A stretch of 64,000 nt of DNA from Phaffia rhodozyma (GCA_014706385.1 JACGZH010000004.1:1612001-1676000), one strand, 5' to 3'; positions 35,745 to 47,691 are shown, counted from the stretch's first letter. Program-made: numbers and translations. The notes: generated by a model not told the origin, from the sequence alone.

Positions 35745-38700
35745 GTCTCGATGTTGCCTGCTTCTGACGCGCAAGAAGGCAGAGAGCAGAGAGCAGACCG
35801 ACCTGGGCAGAGTAGTAGGCAACATAGATATGTGCGCTCTGGAGGAACCACATATCATCCTTCCTGTGCGGATCCCATCTGGGCAGACAGAGGAAGGCGA
35901 GGAAGGCAAGGAGGGCAGGCAGATACGACGCAAGGAGCCAGCATCAGAAAGCAAGAAGCAGCGATCAGCACTCTGCACTCTGCACTCTGCACTCAGCGGT
36001 GTCCATTCTGCACTCTGCACTCACCTCAGATGGTCCGGCAGCTGCTGCACCCAGTTGTTCAGACTCGAGTCGATCTCGGCCACGATGCTGAGCTGTGCTT
36101 CGAGCGAGTGGAAGTCTTTGATGACCTTGGACTTGTTGATCGCATACTGTGTTTGCACAGGCCGTCGTCAGACAAGTAGCACATCAGACACAGCACACTA
36201 CACACACTACACACACTACACACACTACACACACTACACACACTACACACACTACACACACTACACACACTACACACACTACACAGAACAGACACTCACA
36301 ATCGTCCGCAGACAGTACCCATGGATCTGCGCCAGCTTCAGCAGCTGGATGAACCCCCCGATCTTCGACGGCTTGCCCTCCGGCTGCCGGAACGCCAGCC
36401 CCGGCTCCTCCTCGTTCTCCCAGTACTCGTCGTCCACATCGATCGGGTAGTCGACATCGATGTCCTCGTCGTGGATCGCCAGCGGCCGGCCCGTGCTCCC
36501 ACAGAGCTCCCGGTCGGCCAGGTAGAGCGCCCAGAACGCCCGCTTCAGCATCTCGCCCTCCGCCTTTGGCTTGGACCGAACGACATGCTTCCTGTGGACG
36601 CCCATGTCGACGGCCGTGCGGATGCCCATGCCGATACACATCCAGGCCACCCGGTGGTGGCTACACGAGCCGACAAACATAGCGGCAATCTAGATCCGAT
36701 AACAGACATAGAAAAGAGCCAAGTCTGAGAACAGTGTGCAAGCTGAAGGAGAGAGGACGAAGCATGCGTTCTGAGACGTACACTGATAGCCTGCAAGCTA
36801 TATACACTTGGATCTTTGATAATCTCTGGTCTGTTTTGAGCAAACTACACGTCGAAAAGCAAACCGAAGGTTGAGCAAAATTTCGTTGAAAACTCTATAC
36901 GAAAGAAAGAGAGAGATTCAAAGTACGAATCATATGCGCAGAAGAATGAAAAACATACTTCGTTCATGTAGGCCCATCCCTTTCCAAACCTACACGGAGA
37001 GGCAATAAATCACCAGATCAAGCAATGCACACCGTTTTAAGAATTTTGCCCAGAAGAAGAAGCGGAAGAGGACGAAACAAGGAAACGTCTGACAAAACAA
37101 TTCTGACCTTCTCTCTCTATCGGTCTCTGTCCACTTTCCATCATCGTCCGATCGATTCGAGATGCTGTCCTCCAGACACCGACTAGCACTCGCAAACACC
37201 ACCAAACAAAGTGACTTGAAATCGGAATTCGTCTTGTACAGCTCACTAGCAAATTCGCGCTCGAATGTCGGTCGATGAAGGATGGAAATATTGAGTTGAG
37301 CTCGATCAAAGTATATCTGGACCAGATGCTTAGCAAATTTAGGCGAGGGCCAGACCGAAGAAAGCTGAGGAGGGCGCGAATTATGATTAAAGACTTCCCA
37401 TAGTGGAGGCATCCAGTAGAGGGCTGAGAGCCGTATATTCAAGATAAGGACGGAAGGTCAACTAGCGCACTTTACTTTGTTCTCTATTAAGAAAAGAAAA
37501 AGAGGAGATGGGTAGATAGGAAACTAACGTCTTCGATTGGAGTTCATGTCACTCTCGAACGTGTCCTTTCCTATGTGTGAGGATTTGTTTTCGATAACAC
37601 AATGAATCAAGCTCAATCCGGATGACTACAGTTCCGTCATTAAGTAAAACCCTCCCATCCTTATTAGTTCTGGACAAATGGTCGACCTCCCACTTCAACT
37701 CTATCTTCTGATACATCTGTAACCAACATACCTTTCCCCAAAAAGCATTCTGAAAGTTTGTTTGAGAGTCATCGCTGAATTTGAGGTTCTTCAGTGAATT
37801 CAATATAGACGTCTCATCCTCGTCGAGCTCGTCCTCTTTTCCGTCGTCTTGTTCCCACGGCTTGACTGCCTCCAAGTGTGACTGACCTCCACCGGGCGAA
37901 TCAACGAGTGTATAGGGTCCCTGCTCGTTGGCAGTTGAGGTATATCGACTGGGCATCACGCTTGTTTGAGGAGGAAGCACTGTTTCTTGATATATCGAAG
38001 CAGGCCGGGATACCGACGGAGGAGCCTCCACTACTCGTGGACTAGGCAGAGCCGTTGACGTAACTGGTTCCACATAATCCATTTCTGGGAGAACCGTATC
38101 CGGAGCGAGCTGTCGTTCGCACGAATGATCGCAGACACCGAAAAGAGCAAAGAGAAATATCCTAATGGTCAGCACGTTCCTCCGTATCCACAAGGGATCC
38201 GTCAGGTTGATTTGAGAACTTACTTGAAGGATCAGTTGTTCCATCCGTTTCAGCCGACGTTCCATCGATTCGATATACGCGTCGGATGGTCCATGCCTTG
38301 CTGCACTGTCGACATACGAGCACTCTCTGTCTGCTATTTGACAATTCTTACACTGGATGTTTAGGCCAGCAAGGCCATCGCATCTGATCTAGAAAATGGA
38401 TAGGGTATCACAGGTATCGTCATAGGCCAATAAGTCGTACGAGATATCAAAAGAGAAGCATGTCAGACCATGGCCTTGAGGGATGCCGTGCATTCTGAGC
38501 CTCGTTGAATACAGATAGAGAACCCTTTGAGAAAGGAGGAAACGAAGAGAAGACTGGACAAACCTTTCTTCGTCGGCAAGTATCGCCTTTCAAAGTAAGG
38601 GAGGAAGAGACGAACAGTCAGGCAGAACCAGATATCAGCATTCATCGTCGGGCGATTGAAAATGTGCACACACTTCAAAGGAGCAAGAGGCCCGGCTGGT

Positions 38701-38788
38701 TCACTTAGCCAGGTTCAAATAGTGGGTAAACAACAAATAGCTCACAAGCTCGTTGAAGTTTCCTCCTCTTCTCCTTTGAATCAGACAT
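33256..38788 (-). CDS. Zn2Cys6 Fungal_trans transcription factor, copy A (apparently intact)
   Basis: Binuclear-cluster regulator on the minus strand with about 16 exons. It starts at 38788 (MSDSKEKRRKLQRA); three exons build the cluster CDTCRRRKIRCDGLAGLNIQ + CKNCQIADREC, i.e. C-X2-C-X6-C-X9-C-X2-C-X6-C, followed by the linker coiled coil ESMERRLKRMEQLILQ. The middle region contains YWMPPLWEVFNH and HRPTFEREFASELY. The Fungal_trans core runs from VYSLQAISIAAMFVGSCSHH through AWMCIGMGIRTAVDMGVHRK, AFWALYLADRELCGSTGRPL, WFLQSAHIYVAYYSAQIYTH + RPFIS, AARAGANALHAL and NLWGGKRSSSSFDPRG to ISKIIEMFTVYEKTWMVAGC. A Gln-rich C-terminal exon (34426-about 33425) and a short last exon EEWISYLFNLSGDNTSFD end the protein. 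Block exons: 36689-36300, 36146-36025, 35878-35803, 35611-35542, then from 35345. No stop interrupts the assembled frame. Target genes are unknown. Confidence 0.82.
35358..35455. repeat. GGGAAGGCAGAGA minisatellite, intron of copy A
   Basis: Tandem GGGAAGGCAGAGA units interrupted by one GGGAGCAGAGA unit. The counterpart in copy B (47036-47153) has one more compound unit of about 24 bases. Confidence 0.85.
35627..35740. repeat. CACACCAG minisatellite plus (CA)n, intron of copy A
   Basis: Two CACACCAG units, one CACACAAG variant, six more CACACCAG units and then about 42 bases of pure CA. Copy B has twelve units after the variant and a shorter CA run. Confidence 0.9.
35969..35996. repeat. CACTCTG heptamer repeat, intron of copy A
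   Basis: Three full CACTCTG units here against about nine at the matching place in copy B (47692-47760). Confidence 0.85.
36194..36285. repeat. ACTACACAC tandem repeat, intron of copy A
   Basis: About ten units of the nonamer ACTACACAC, the same number as in copy B (47959-48050). Confidence 0.85.
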
Positions 38789-39263
38789 GTTTGGGTTGGT
38801 ATCTGACGATCTGCTGGCTCATAAGAGTTTTGGGATTTTCGGCGGAGAGCGTCGAGCGGACTGTCGGAAGAAAGATGATGAATCCAATAAAAACGGGGGG
38901 GACAAAATACAGAGGAGGAGCAGGGATGTCAAGTACAGGATAGATAGACTTCTTCTTCGCTACTTGTTCTTTGTCTGATGGGTGGATGGATGCCTTCGCC
39001 TTTGCTTTCGTGTTCGTTCAGCTTTCGGACTGGTCGTTAGGACGGCACTCACATCTCAGCACTTTCTCTTTGGCTTTGTGAGAACTTGCTCGTTTTCTTC
39101 TTCTTCTGTGTATGAGAGAGAAACGACCTTCATGAGACTCTCCTGCTTAGCTCTTGCTCTGAGCATTCTTTGGATTCAAGTCAGCAAAGATATCGCTGAT
39201 CCGACTTCTATAGCATGGTATGATTTACATGGAAAGGGAATTACAATCCATTCGACCTTTGAA
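38789..39263. other. Spacer upstream of factor A
   Basis: About 475 bases: promoter of factor A (-) and 3' side of the unknown gene (-). No other feature seen. Confidence 0.5.
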
Positions 39264-41329
39264 TTAATCATCTTCTAATCCAATATCAATCCCTCCATCC
39301 TCTCCATCATCACCTTCTGTATCACCGACAGTACCTCTACCCGAGCCTCTCGCATTCAAAACAACCTGAGAAAGCTCCACCATCCCTCCTTCTGCTCTAT
39401 CCCATCTCGTCCCCTCGTCCTCCATCTCGTCATCACCGTCCACCTTGCGTGTCCGTTTACTCGCGCCGGTATTCGATCGGGGAAGAACGGACAGACTCCG
39501 GGCTTTCCAGGCAGAGTAGTGATCCCTATCTTCGTCCGAGTCTTCTCCGTCGAACGGGGTCGGTTGTCTCAATACAGACGGAGCTCGACTTCCCATCATG
39601 CCAGGTTGAACGCTTCCACCGGAACGTGAAGAAGGCAGGGGCTCAAACGAAGAACCTGATCGACCAAAAGAAGGAATCGAAGGCGTAGAGCTTCCTGATC
39701 GAGATTGGTTCGGTGGAGGCTGAAATGGTGTGGCGGATGAGCCGGTAGAGAACGGGGTGGAAGATGTGGCGCGGGATGTACCAGAACGAGACCGACGGAT
39801 GGAGTGAGAACGAGGCATGTAGTGGGATGGAGGGAGGAGTGGGAATGGCTCAATCACAAGACACAGTTGTTTGGAGAATATAGTGAAGCCTAGGATGGGA
39901 CAAGAAGATGGTAAATCATATGTAACAGCAGAGTATGTTCTGCAAAGGTAGAACGACGAACCGTTGTAAGAGAGCTGGAGAGCCGGCTTGAATGTTTTGA
40001 CATCCTCGTCCTCATAATTCATACCACCGAAGGGGACGTCGCGCCGATGATATTCTTCTGGAGGCTCCTCTGACTCTTCGTCCTCCTCAGGGTGGAACAA
40101 GCTTGAACTCGGCTGAGCAATCAATGGGAGAGGAGGCGAAGGAGAGCGTTCGGCCGTTTCGGATCCAGTCTGGGCCAACAAGGCGAATGGATCGACCTGG
40201 GAAGGATCATCAGGGTCAGGTTTGATCACAGGGATCATAGCTTTCGTTGGAAGGCATGGAGAAAAAAAAGAAAAAAAAGGAAAGAGAGCCCGAGGGTATC
40301 TATATCAGAGGTAATCCTAACAAAGACAACAACACAAGAACATTTTAAAAAGAGGACAGGCTTACTATGATGGGCTATCGAACCGGTAGTTGAGTACGTT
40401 CTTGAAGAAGGTTCTTCCGAACCTGATCGTTCGAGACCCGTTCCACCTCTCAATCGGGCAGCCGGTTGACTCTCTCCAGCCTCTGTATATCCATCTTCAT
40501 ATATGTCATCTTCTGAGCTTCCCTCTGGCCTCCTCCGCTTGTTAAACCTACTCTGGTCCTGAACGCCAACACTCCGACTTTTCTCACGTCCCTGTCTTAG
40601 ACTCTTCGACCGACGACTCCCTCTGACTCGCGCGTCCTCTTGCTCGTCATCGCTATGGTTAGATCCAAGATCCGCGACTGGTCCGACCGGCCGAGCTACA
40701 TAGCTTCGATTCTTGAGAAGAACGACATGGCTATGATCAGTCTGACGAAGAAAGTAGGCGAACTGGTAGGTATCTTGAGGAGAGAATAAGCCGATGATGT
40801 CATCGGCCGTTTCCAAATCGAGAACTTCAGCACACACGAAGAGAAGGCAACGGAAAGGGAAAAAGAGGAAAAGACAAGACAGCTTACCTCCCCGATGAAC
40901 CTCGACTGTTGCTGTGAGAGTGGATTTGCTACTGCTGGAGTTGGTATTGGCAGAGATGCTGGCTTCGGAGACAAGTTTAGGAATAATTCTGTGCAAGTGT
41001 GATTGGTAGTAGGGATTCGGATGGGAAGAGAGTGAACATCGATATCATGCTCGAGACGTGTTCGTATACAACAGAGAGTGAGATCAATCAAGAAAATCAC
41101 CTGGGTCGGAGATCTTCTAATACATTCTGAAGAGTTATGTCCGTCATCCAATAAACATGGGCAGGGTCAAGGTCTATAACAGGCCAAGAAGAGAGAACGT
41201 TCCCAAGCGGTTAGCCGACAAGAACGAAGAAGATGACTCTTCGATGAAGCCAGACTCACAGACATAGAGCTGAAGGACGGTATTATCACTTATGCGAAGA
41301 TAGTATGCGTTCCTAGTTTTAAATCCCAT
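39264..41329 (-). CDS. Unrecognised protein with conserved-looking N-terminal domain
   Basis: Minus-strand gene of about five to six exons, not assigned to a family. It starts at 41329 with MGFKTRNAYYLRISDNTVLQ, spliced at GTGAGT to YLDPAHVYWMTDITLQNVLE + DLRP, then RIIPKLVSEASISANTNSSS and ATVEVHRG, followed by EVLDLETADDIIGLF and QFAYFLRQTDHSHVVLLKNR + SYVARPVGP. These folded-looking segments are followed by a charged Ser/Arg-rich region (SRRSKSLRQGREKSRSVG), an acidic stretch DEESEEPPEEYHRRDVPFGG, then SYNGSSF and GFTIFSKQLCLVIEPFPLLP, and a long Ser/Arg/Pro-rich tail with a basic patch SKRTRKVDGDDEMEDEG, ending GIDIGLEDD. The basic/acidic tail suggests a nuclear protein, which is inference only. 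Internal exon edges are approximate. Confidence 0.72.
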
Positions 41330-41549
41330 CCTTCTTTGCTGGATGTCTGGATGAATGAACAGATGAACAGATGAACAGACGGATGGATGGATGGATGTAG
41401 AACGGTTGAAGCGAATGAATTGAAACGAAATTCTTCTTCTGACATCCACACAACATAGACAACACACACACATTGCATCGCACATAAAGGCCACAAGTTT
41501 GTATATACACTCGGATAGGATAGAACAGGATACACGCTAGGATACCAGG

Positions 41550-44529
41550 ATGGACGATTCATCTTCTAGATTCATTGAGGACCATCCTCTTGCTCCCATC
41601 CGAGCGATTCCTTCTTGCTCACTGCTGAGTATAGAATATCCAGGCTATATTATCTCCCCTGCCGCTGCTGGCCGAGCAATCTCTACTCTAGGCGGCCCTG
41701 CTCAGATTGAGCGACTCTGCTCTCTATCCCTCTCTGGTAGAGATTCTCTAAAGGATAATGACGCGTTTCGACCGGAACTCAACTTTGGCCGGACAGGCGA
41801 GGGGACTCACGTAGAGAGCAGGTGGAAGCGACCGATCAACGGAGCGTTCATGCAAGGCGACAAGCTCGTCTTGCGCGTAAGAAAGCGAACCAAAGTAAAG
41901 GTCTATGTGGATGCGGAGGGGACTAAGCGGAAGATCAAGCTTGACAAGGGAGAATTCATGGTGGATGTGGTCGGACCGGTAGCAAAGACGATCAAGTTTC
42001 GAGGTGAGCAATCAGCTTGCTGTTTGTTTGATATCACAAATGGGCTAACCTCCTCCTCTGCTTCTCTGTTTAGCCATCGCCGACCATCAGTATAGACCGG
42101 ATCCTACAACGTCGGAGTCCAAACTAAGAGATGCCTTGACCTCTCTTGACTGTATGGTCGTCTGTTTTTGCTCTCTTGAATGTGAAAACCGAACTGATAT
42201 CGTTTGTTCAAATGGTCTTCTCCTGCGTTAGATAAAATGCTTGCCAAATTCGAATGGCCAGCCGAGACTGAAACATATACCCAACCAAAGACAAAAGATC
42301 CAGACGATATGGACGCAACCTCTGGTGAGGATGGAGACTATTCATCCGACGAAACCGACAGAGCGCGAACGGCTTACGAGGAGAAGAATACGGTGAGCGT
42401 GTGCCACTTGTTCCCTCCACCATTGTTCACCTCCCAGATCGCACCCCACAAATACCAGTACGTATATATCGTTTCCTTTCTTCCCTCGATAGCATATGCC
42501 AATCTTCTCCACCCGATCCCAAAGGACTTGTTCATTGAAGGTGCACTGACGCCAACACAAATTTTCTCATTGATCGGATCCAAACAGCTACAAAGCCAAT
42601 CCAATGTCGACAATCACCCGAGCAGAACACGACGAAACTAGGCTGATCAATAAGACCCGGAAGAAGCCGCTATACGTGACGAGTGTTAACTGGAAGCTAG
42701 ACCAGCCAGTCAGTTCTTCACCTTCCCTCTTCTTTGTTCACCATCCTGATCTGATTCCAGGCATGTTCGTTCTGATGTTGATCTGGTCGGATTTTGTTCG
42801 TTCATCTAGACACCTACACATCCTCCTGCAGGTTTATCAAAGATCGACAAGGCGCTGGTTGATAGGATTACCAAGGTCCGTCGCCTTCCACCCTCAACAC
42901 TCTCCTTCCCCTCTCTTCTCCCTTATGATCTGTACATTCCTTGTCTTCCTACTACAAATTGCTATCTCTTTCTTGTCTCTTTGGCGTTACGTACATTACT
43001 GACTGAATGGAATGTATCTTTCTCCAACGGAAACAAGCTCTTTGCGGATGAGGGAACATACCCAGGTATCGTGTCGCGGCCGGCCTGGTCAAGAATCGCG
43101 CTTGCTAATCAGCTATCAGACCTAGGAACCGACCACGCAGTCAGAACCATGTAAGACTTCAACTTCCCAACCTTGCACCCCCTCTTGCATGACACGGTCG
43201 CTTATATCTGCTCTTTCTTGTACATCTCTGTCGGTGTTATGCCGACGCTGAATCTTCAAGACTCAAGCCGCTTCTACCATTCATAGCCTACACTTTCTCC
43301 GGTGGGGCTTTCCGAGATTTGTTCATCCGGTTTGGATACGATCCTCGAAAAATCCCGGAATCTAAAATGTAAGCCTGATCAGGTTTTCTTGTTCTACCTC
43401 ACCAGTAGACACAACAGAATGAACTCATTTAAGAACCCACTTCGACAATTGCATTACCTTTCCCGTTCGTTTAGATACCAGAGTGCGCGGTTGCGAGTAG
43501 GAAGCGAAAGTCGATCCAGAGCAACCAGATCGTTGAAGACTCATCCTAACCAACGAGCGCTCACTGTTGCTGGCAAGACGGCGGGAGTTTTACAAGGCGG
43601 GGACTCTCGGTTCGTTCTTCTTTTCCTTCCACTTGTTTTCATATCGTTTCTGTCGTCACCAGATCTTGACCAAACTAACGCATCGCCTCCTCCTAGGAAA
43701 ACACACATTTTCGATGGACAGAAGCTCCACAAAGACTGGTCAAACTTCCAATTATGCGATATAACCGACCCAGAACTCGTCAAACTCATTCATGATCCCG
43801 CTGGGGTCAGAGAAAAATGTTATGTTCGTCGCTGTCCTCTTTTCCCTCCCCTTTGTAACTACCCAAAATTCAACTTGGCTCTCCATGTCTGCAAAACAAA
43901 CAAATAAATGAACAAATAAGGGGGACGACGGATGGTACAAGCCGATCAGACAACGACTTATCCGAGAAGTGGTTCGTATGAAGTTTTCCTCACTTCTCAA
44001 ACGAGGCGTCCCGTTACCCCCCGGAGCATGCGATCAAATGATTGAAGGTGGTCTAGCTGAAGAGAGAGCGTCAAATATCAAAGCTCGTGAGAAACGAGGT
44101 CGGGGCGAACTTGAAGATGAGGAAGAAGAAGACCATCACTATCAACATGCTTATCATCATTTGAACCATGAATATGATGGAGACGATCATGATGAAGACT
44201 CTGATTCTGACGCTGGTGGAGATGATGATGATGACGATGGACATGAGGATGGAGGGGAGGGTACCGTCGGCCACTATGGAAAAAGTTCTTCCGATTCTAG
44301 ATATGCCTTCTTGAGCCTTACTAGGAAGAAGGGCACTTCCAAATCACGACATATCTACCATGGGAGAAATGATAAAGAGATCATGGTTTGTTTTCTTCTT
44401 CCTTCTCTCTCGTTTCATCGTTACCGTCTATTGCTTCACTTGAGCTAATCATTGACGAGCGCTTCTTACTCATTACAGGCTGCTCGGCTTAGGAAAGCTT
44501 TGGGTAACTCGACTCAACGGGAGCCATGA
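41550..44529 (+). CDS. TFC1: Transcription factor IIIC subunit 5 (Tfc1/Sfc1, tau95 type)
   Basis: DNA-binding subunit of TFIIIC, which recognises the tRNA-gene A box and recruits RNA polymerase III. Resolved exons: 41550-42003, 42074-42151, 42232-42392, a 20-base microexon 42438-42457, one from about 42590, several more, and the last 44479-44529. Family landmarks: SIEYPGYIISPAAAGRAIST + LGG (YPG..AI.TLGG), FRPELNFGR, HVESRWKRPINGAFMQGDKL, LVLRVRKRTK, IAPHKYHYKANPMSTIT, TYPGIVSRPAWSRIALANQL, RLKPLLPFIAYTFSGGAFRD + LFIRFGYDPRKIPESK, which is the conserved GPWR-.-RFGYDPR region, and YQSARLR. The C-terminal exon is strongly acidic (poly-Asp/Glu/His at 44110-44260), as in tau95. The join near 42715-42835 is uncertain. 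Tail-to-tail with factor B. Confidence 0.88.
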
Positions 44530-44802
44530 TTTACACATTTCAATAGCGTACATGCAAAACGAAGGAATGACTCATATATATGATAGTCAAATCACGATGT
44601 TGAATAGCGCACGCGTTACAAGACACTGATGACTTGACCCATGCTTTGGACAAATATAGTTACAGGGCGATAGCTTAGTGCGAGGTACAGTAGTCAAGAG
44701 TCATATCTGAGAAACTAGGTGTATAAGTAAGAATAAGGAAGAAAAAAACATGAATAAAATTAAAAAGTACCAGTACATTGATCAGATAGGACAAGCTATC
44801 AT
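44530..44802. other. Convergent spacer, TFC1 / factor B
   Basis: About 270 AT-rich bases holding the two 3' UTRs; no further feature. Confidence 0.5.
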
Positions 44803-47322
44803 TCAGTTATAACGTTCTCAGCAGGTAGACTGAAGAGGTACGATACCCATTCCTCCATTCTTGTGATAGAAAAGGAGGAAAAGAAAAAACGAAAAACATC
44901 AAGAAGCCAGAGAAAGATCGGCAAACGCTTCAGTATGATAGAGATCGATGACTATTCATATCCATAATCTCGAAGGCGAGATGGAGAAGGATGGAGAGAA
45001 AAAAACGGTATGAAGACGTACTCAAAACCTTCCGGTGCTGCGTTCCATAGACCTGTCGTGGAGTCGTTCAAGGTTCTGTTCGAACCTATCGATGACGGCC
45101 TGTCCTGTCCGCCTGTCCCATTTCTATTAATCTCTTGTACTACATAGGCTAATTTCTGACCCTGAACATCATTTCCGGATGAACTCATTTGACTAGAGCT
45201 AGGCTGAAGATCACCTGAGCCATCTGACTTCCACGAATTTAATGAGACCGTCGAACTAAGCATAGACGGACGGACATCATGGGTAGGCTGACAGTCATCA
45301 ACGGCAGGCAATGAGCGCATTTCTGATGTGTCTGGATTGTGCGTCGAAAGGGGTAAACTGAATATCACCTGCTGAATTTGTGGCTGCTGCTGGTAGTGTT
45401 GGTAATGCGATTGTAAGTACAGGGGATCAACCGGAGACAAATATTGCGAAGATGACTGTTGAGAATATTGCAGCGGAGGCCCCGGAGTTACCGGCTGAAT
45501 TTGTTGCAGTGGGTATTGCAGCCGCAACTGTAGTATCGATTGAAGTCGCGACTGGGCTTGCGATTGATGTTGTGGTTGATACAGATTATACTGAGCTTCG
45601 GAGGAGGTATTTGTCATAGGATCCAGCATTGCGTTGAAGTCGGATGGAGGAGATTGAATAACCTCAGATGAGTCGGATTGACCGTTATACCTCTCGAAGC
45701 CATCGGCGTCTGACAGAAAAGGCATGGGTTCCGAAGCCTCTCCGTTCGTGCGTACATCTGGAGCAGACAGGCACTGTTGTTGTTGTTGTTCTTGTCCTTG
45801 TCCTTGTCGGTGATATTGGTAACGATGATCATGACGAGAGTGGTCATGTCCAAGCGGAGAGAGAGTAGGAAGAGACTCAGAGAAAGCTATCGGCCTTTGA
45901 GTAAGTGTCATATCTTGAAGGTTATTGACCGGCAGTTCTGATATTGGTGGCACTCTGGTCTTGTCCAGAGTCGGGCTTTTTGTTGAAGGTGGCAACTTGG
46001 AAGAGCTAGACGCGGGAGGAACATAACCATCTCGTGTTTTTACCAAGTCGTCTCGATTTCGTTTGATTGACGAGTTGACCCTCTTCAATACGTGGGCATG
46101 TTCGACCAGTCCCATTCAAACGTCTCTGTTAGCGTTCGTCAATCCAAGATTGGTACGTGAGTGAGCATACACCTGAGCAGACAAGCATCATGAAGACGAA
46201 GGCTCTTCTTACTTGTAACATCCAGCCACCATCCACGTCTTCTCGTAGACAGTGAACATCTCAATGATCTTGGAGATGTCGTTCAGTCTGGGAGATGCGA
46301 AGAAAGGAAACAAATCAGTGGACACAAAGTGGAAGCAACATCATCAGAAGCGACGGTATCAGCGGCGGCAGCGGCGGCGGCGGCGACAGAGACAGCGATG
46401 GAGCCATGCGAAGAGAGAAAAGAAGTCAGGGTCTCGACACACGCCCAACAGAGAGGGGACACGAAACCAAGGCATGGAATCAGCAGACCACGTACATGCC
46501 TCTAGGGTCGAACGAGCTCGACGACCGCTTCCCGCCCCACAGGTTGCTGCATCAGCCCAGGCCAAGAACAAGGCAGACACGCAACGAGACACAAAAGCGA
46601 GTGAGCACATGCCCGGTCAGCACACACAGCCAGACAAGACAGCACTCACACAGCCAGAACAGTGCCGAACTGGAAAGCCACCCTGATCTGTTGCGGCAGC
46701 AGTCGACAGCAGCAGCCGACAGACAACGACAGAGTGGAAAAGCATGAGAAGAGCAAAGCATGGAAAAGGAGAAGCACGGGAAAAGAGAAGCGTCAGCGTC
46801 GGCGCATGCAGGCAAGCAAGCAGGCCAGCCAGTCAGCCAGTCAGCCAGAAGCAATCTAGCCAGCCAGCCAGCCAGCCTGATGGTCTGATGGTCTGATGGT
46901 CTGATGGCCTGATGGCCAGATCGTCGACGTACACATAGCACATCCAGATTGTCTCTGATGCCGCGCTTCGAGAGCGCATGGAGCGCGTTCGCACCCGCCC
47001 TGGCCGCGTTGCTGCAGACTGTCGAGTCGGAAGAACAGAGAGGGAAGGCAGAGAGGGAGCAGAGAGGGAAGGCAGAGAGGGAGCAGAGAGGGAAGGCAGA
47101 GAGGGAAGGCAGAGAGGGAAGGCAGAGAGGGAAGGCAGAGAGGGAAGGCAGAAACACACGGCGTCAGCTTCTTGGTCAGGTCAACGGCTCTATCTCTCTC
47201 TCGCACACACACAGAGCACAGAGCACAGATGGACTCACTCGCAAGCGATGGGAACGACGGCTGCGATCGGTCGGCAGACGGCGAGATGAACGGCCGGTGG
47301 GTGTAGATCTGGTCGGACAAAG

Positions 47323-47463
47323 CACACCAGCACACCAGCACACAAGCACACCAGCACACCAGCACACCAGCACACCAGCACACCAGCACACCAGCACACC
47401 AGCACACCAGCACACCAGCACACCAGCACACCAGCACACCAGCACACACACACACACACACAC
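47323..47463. repeat. CACACCAG minisatellite plus (CA)n, intron of copy B
   Basis: Two CACACCAG units, the CACACAAG variant, twelve CACACCAG units and about 20 bases of CA; twice as many units after the variant as in copy A. Confidence 0.9.
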
Positions 47464-47691
47464 GTCAGTCTCGATGTTGCCTGCTTCTGACGCGCAAGAA
47501 GGCAGAGAGCAGAGAGCAGACCGACCTGGGCAGAGTAGTAGGCAACATAGATATGTGCGCTCTGGAGGAACCACAGATCATCCTTCCTGTGCGGATCCCA
47601 TCTGGGCAGACAGAGGAAGGCGAGGAAGGCAAGGAGGGCAGGCAGATACGACGCAAGGAGCCAGCATCAGAAAGCAAGAAGCAGCGATCAG

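Larger units (their letters stand above)
34545..36685 (-). repeat. Near-identical 2.1 kb block, copy A (gene-conversion tract candidate)
   Basis: Matches 46218-48450 almost base for base, exons and introns alike. I found three substitutions outside repeats (35856, 36156 and 36652 regions) plus copy-number changes in minisatellites that explain the 92-base length difference. Outside the block the same two genes are clearly diverged. The left edge (acatcc) lies six bases inside one exon; the right edge (catagcgg) lies within a few bases of another exon's start. Exons in the block use G/C at nearly every third codon position. Confidence 0.9.

Noticed and set aside
35538..35851. Cys/Val-rich open frames (CVCVCV, WCAGVLV) on the minus strand
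   Set aside because: Pure translation of CA and CACACCAG repeats inside introns.
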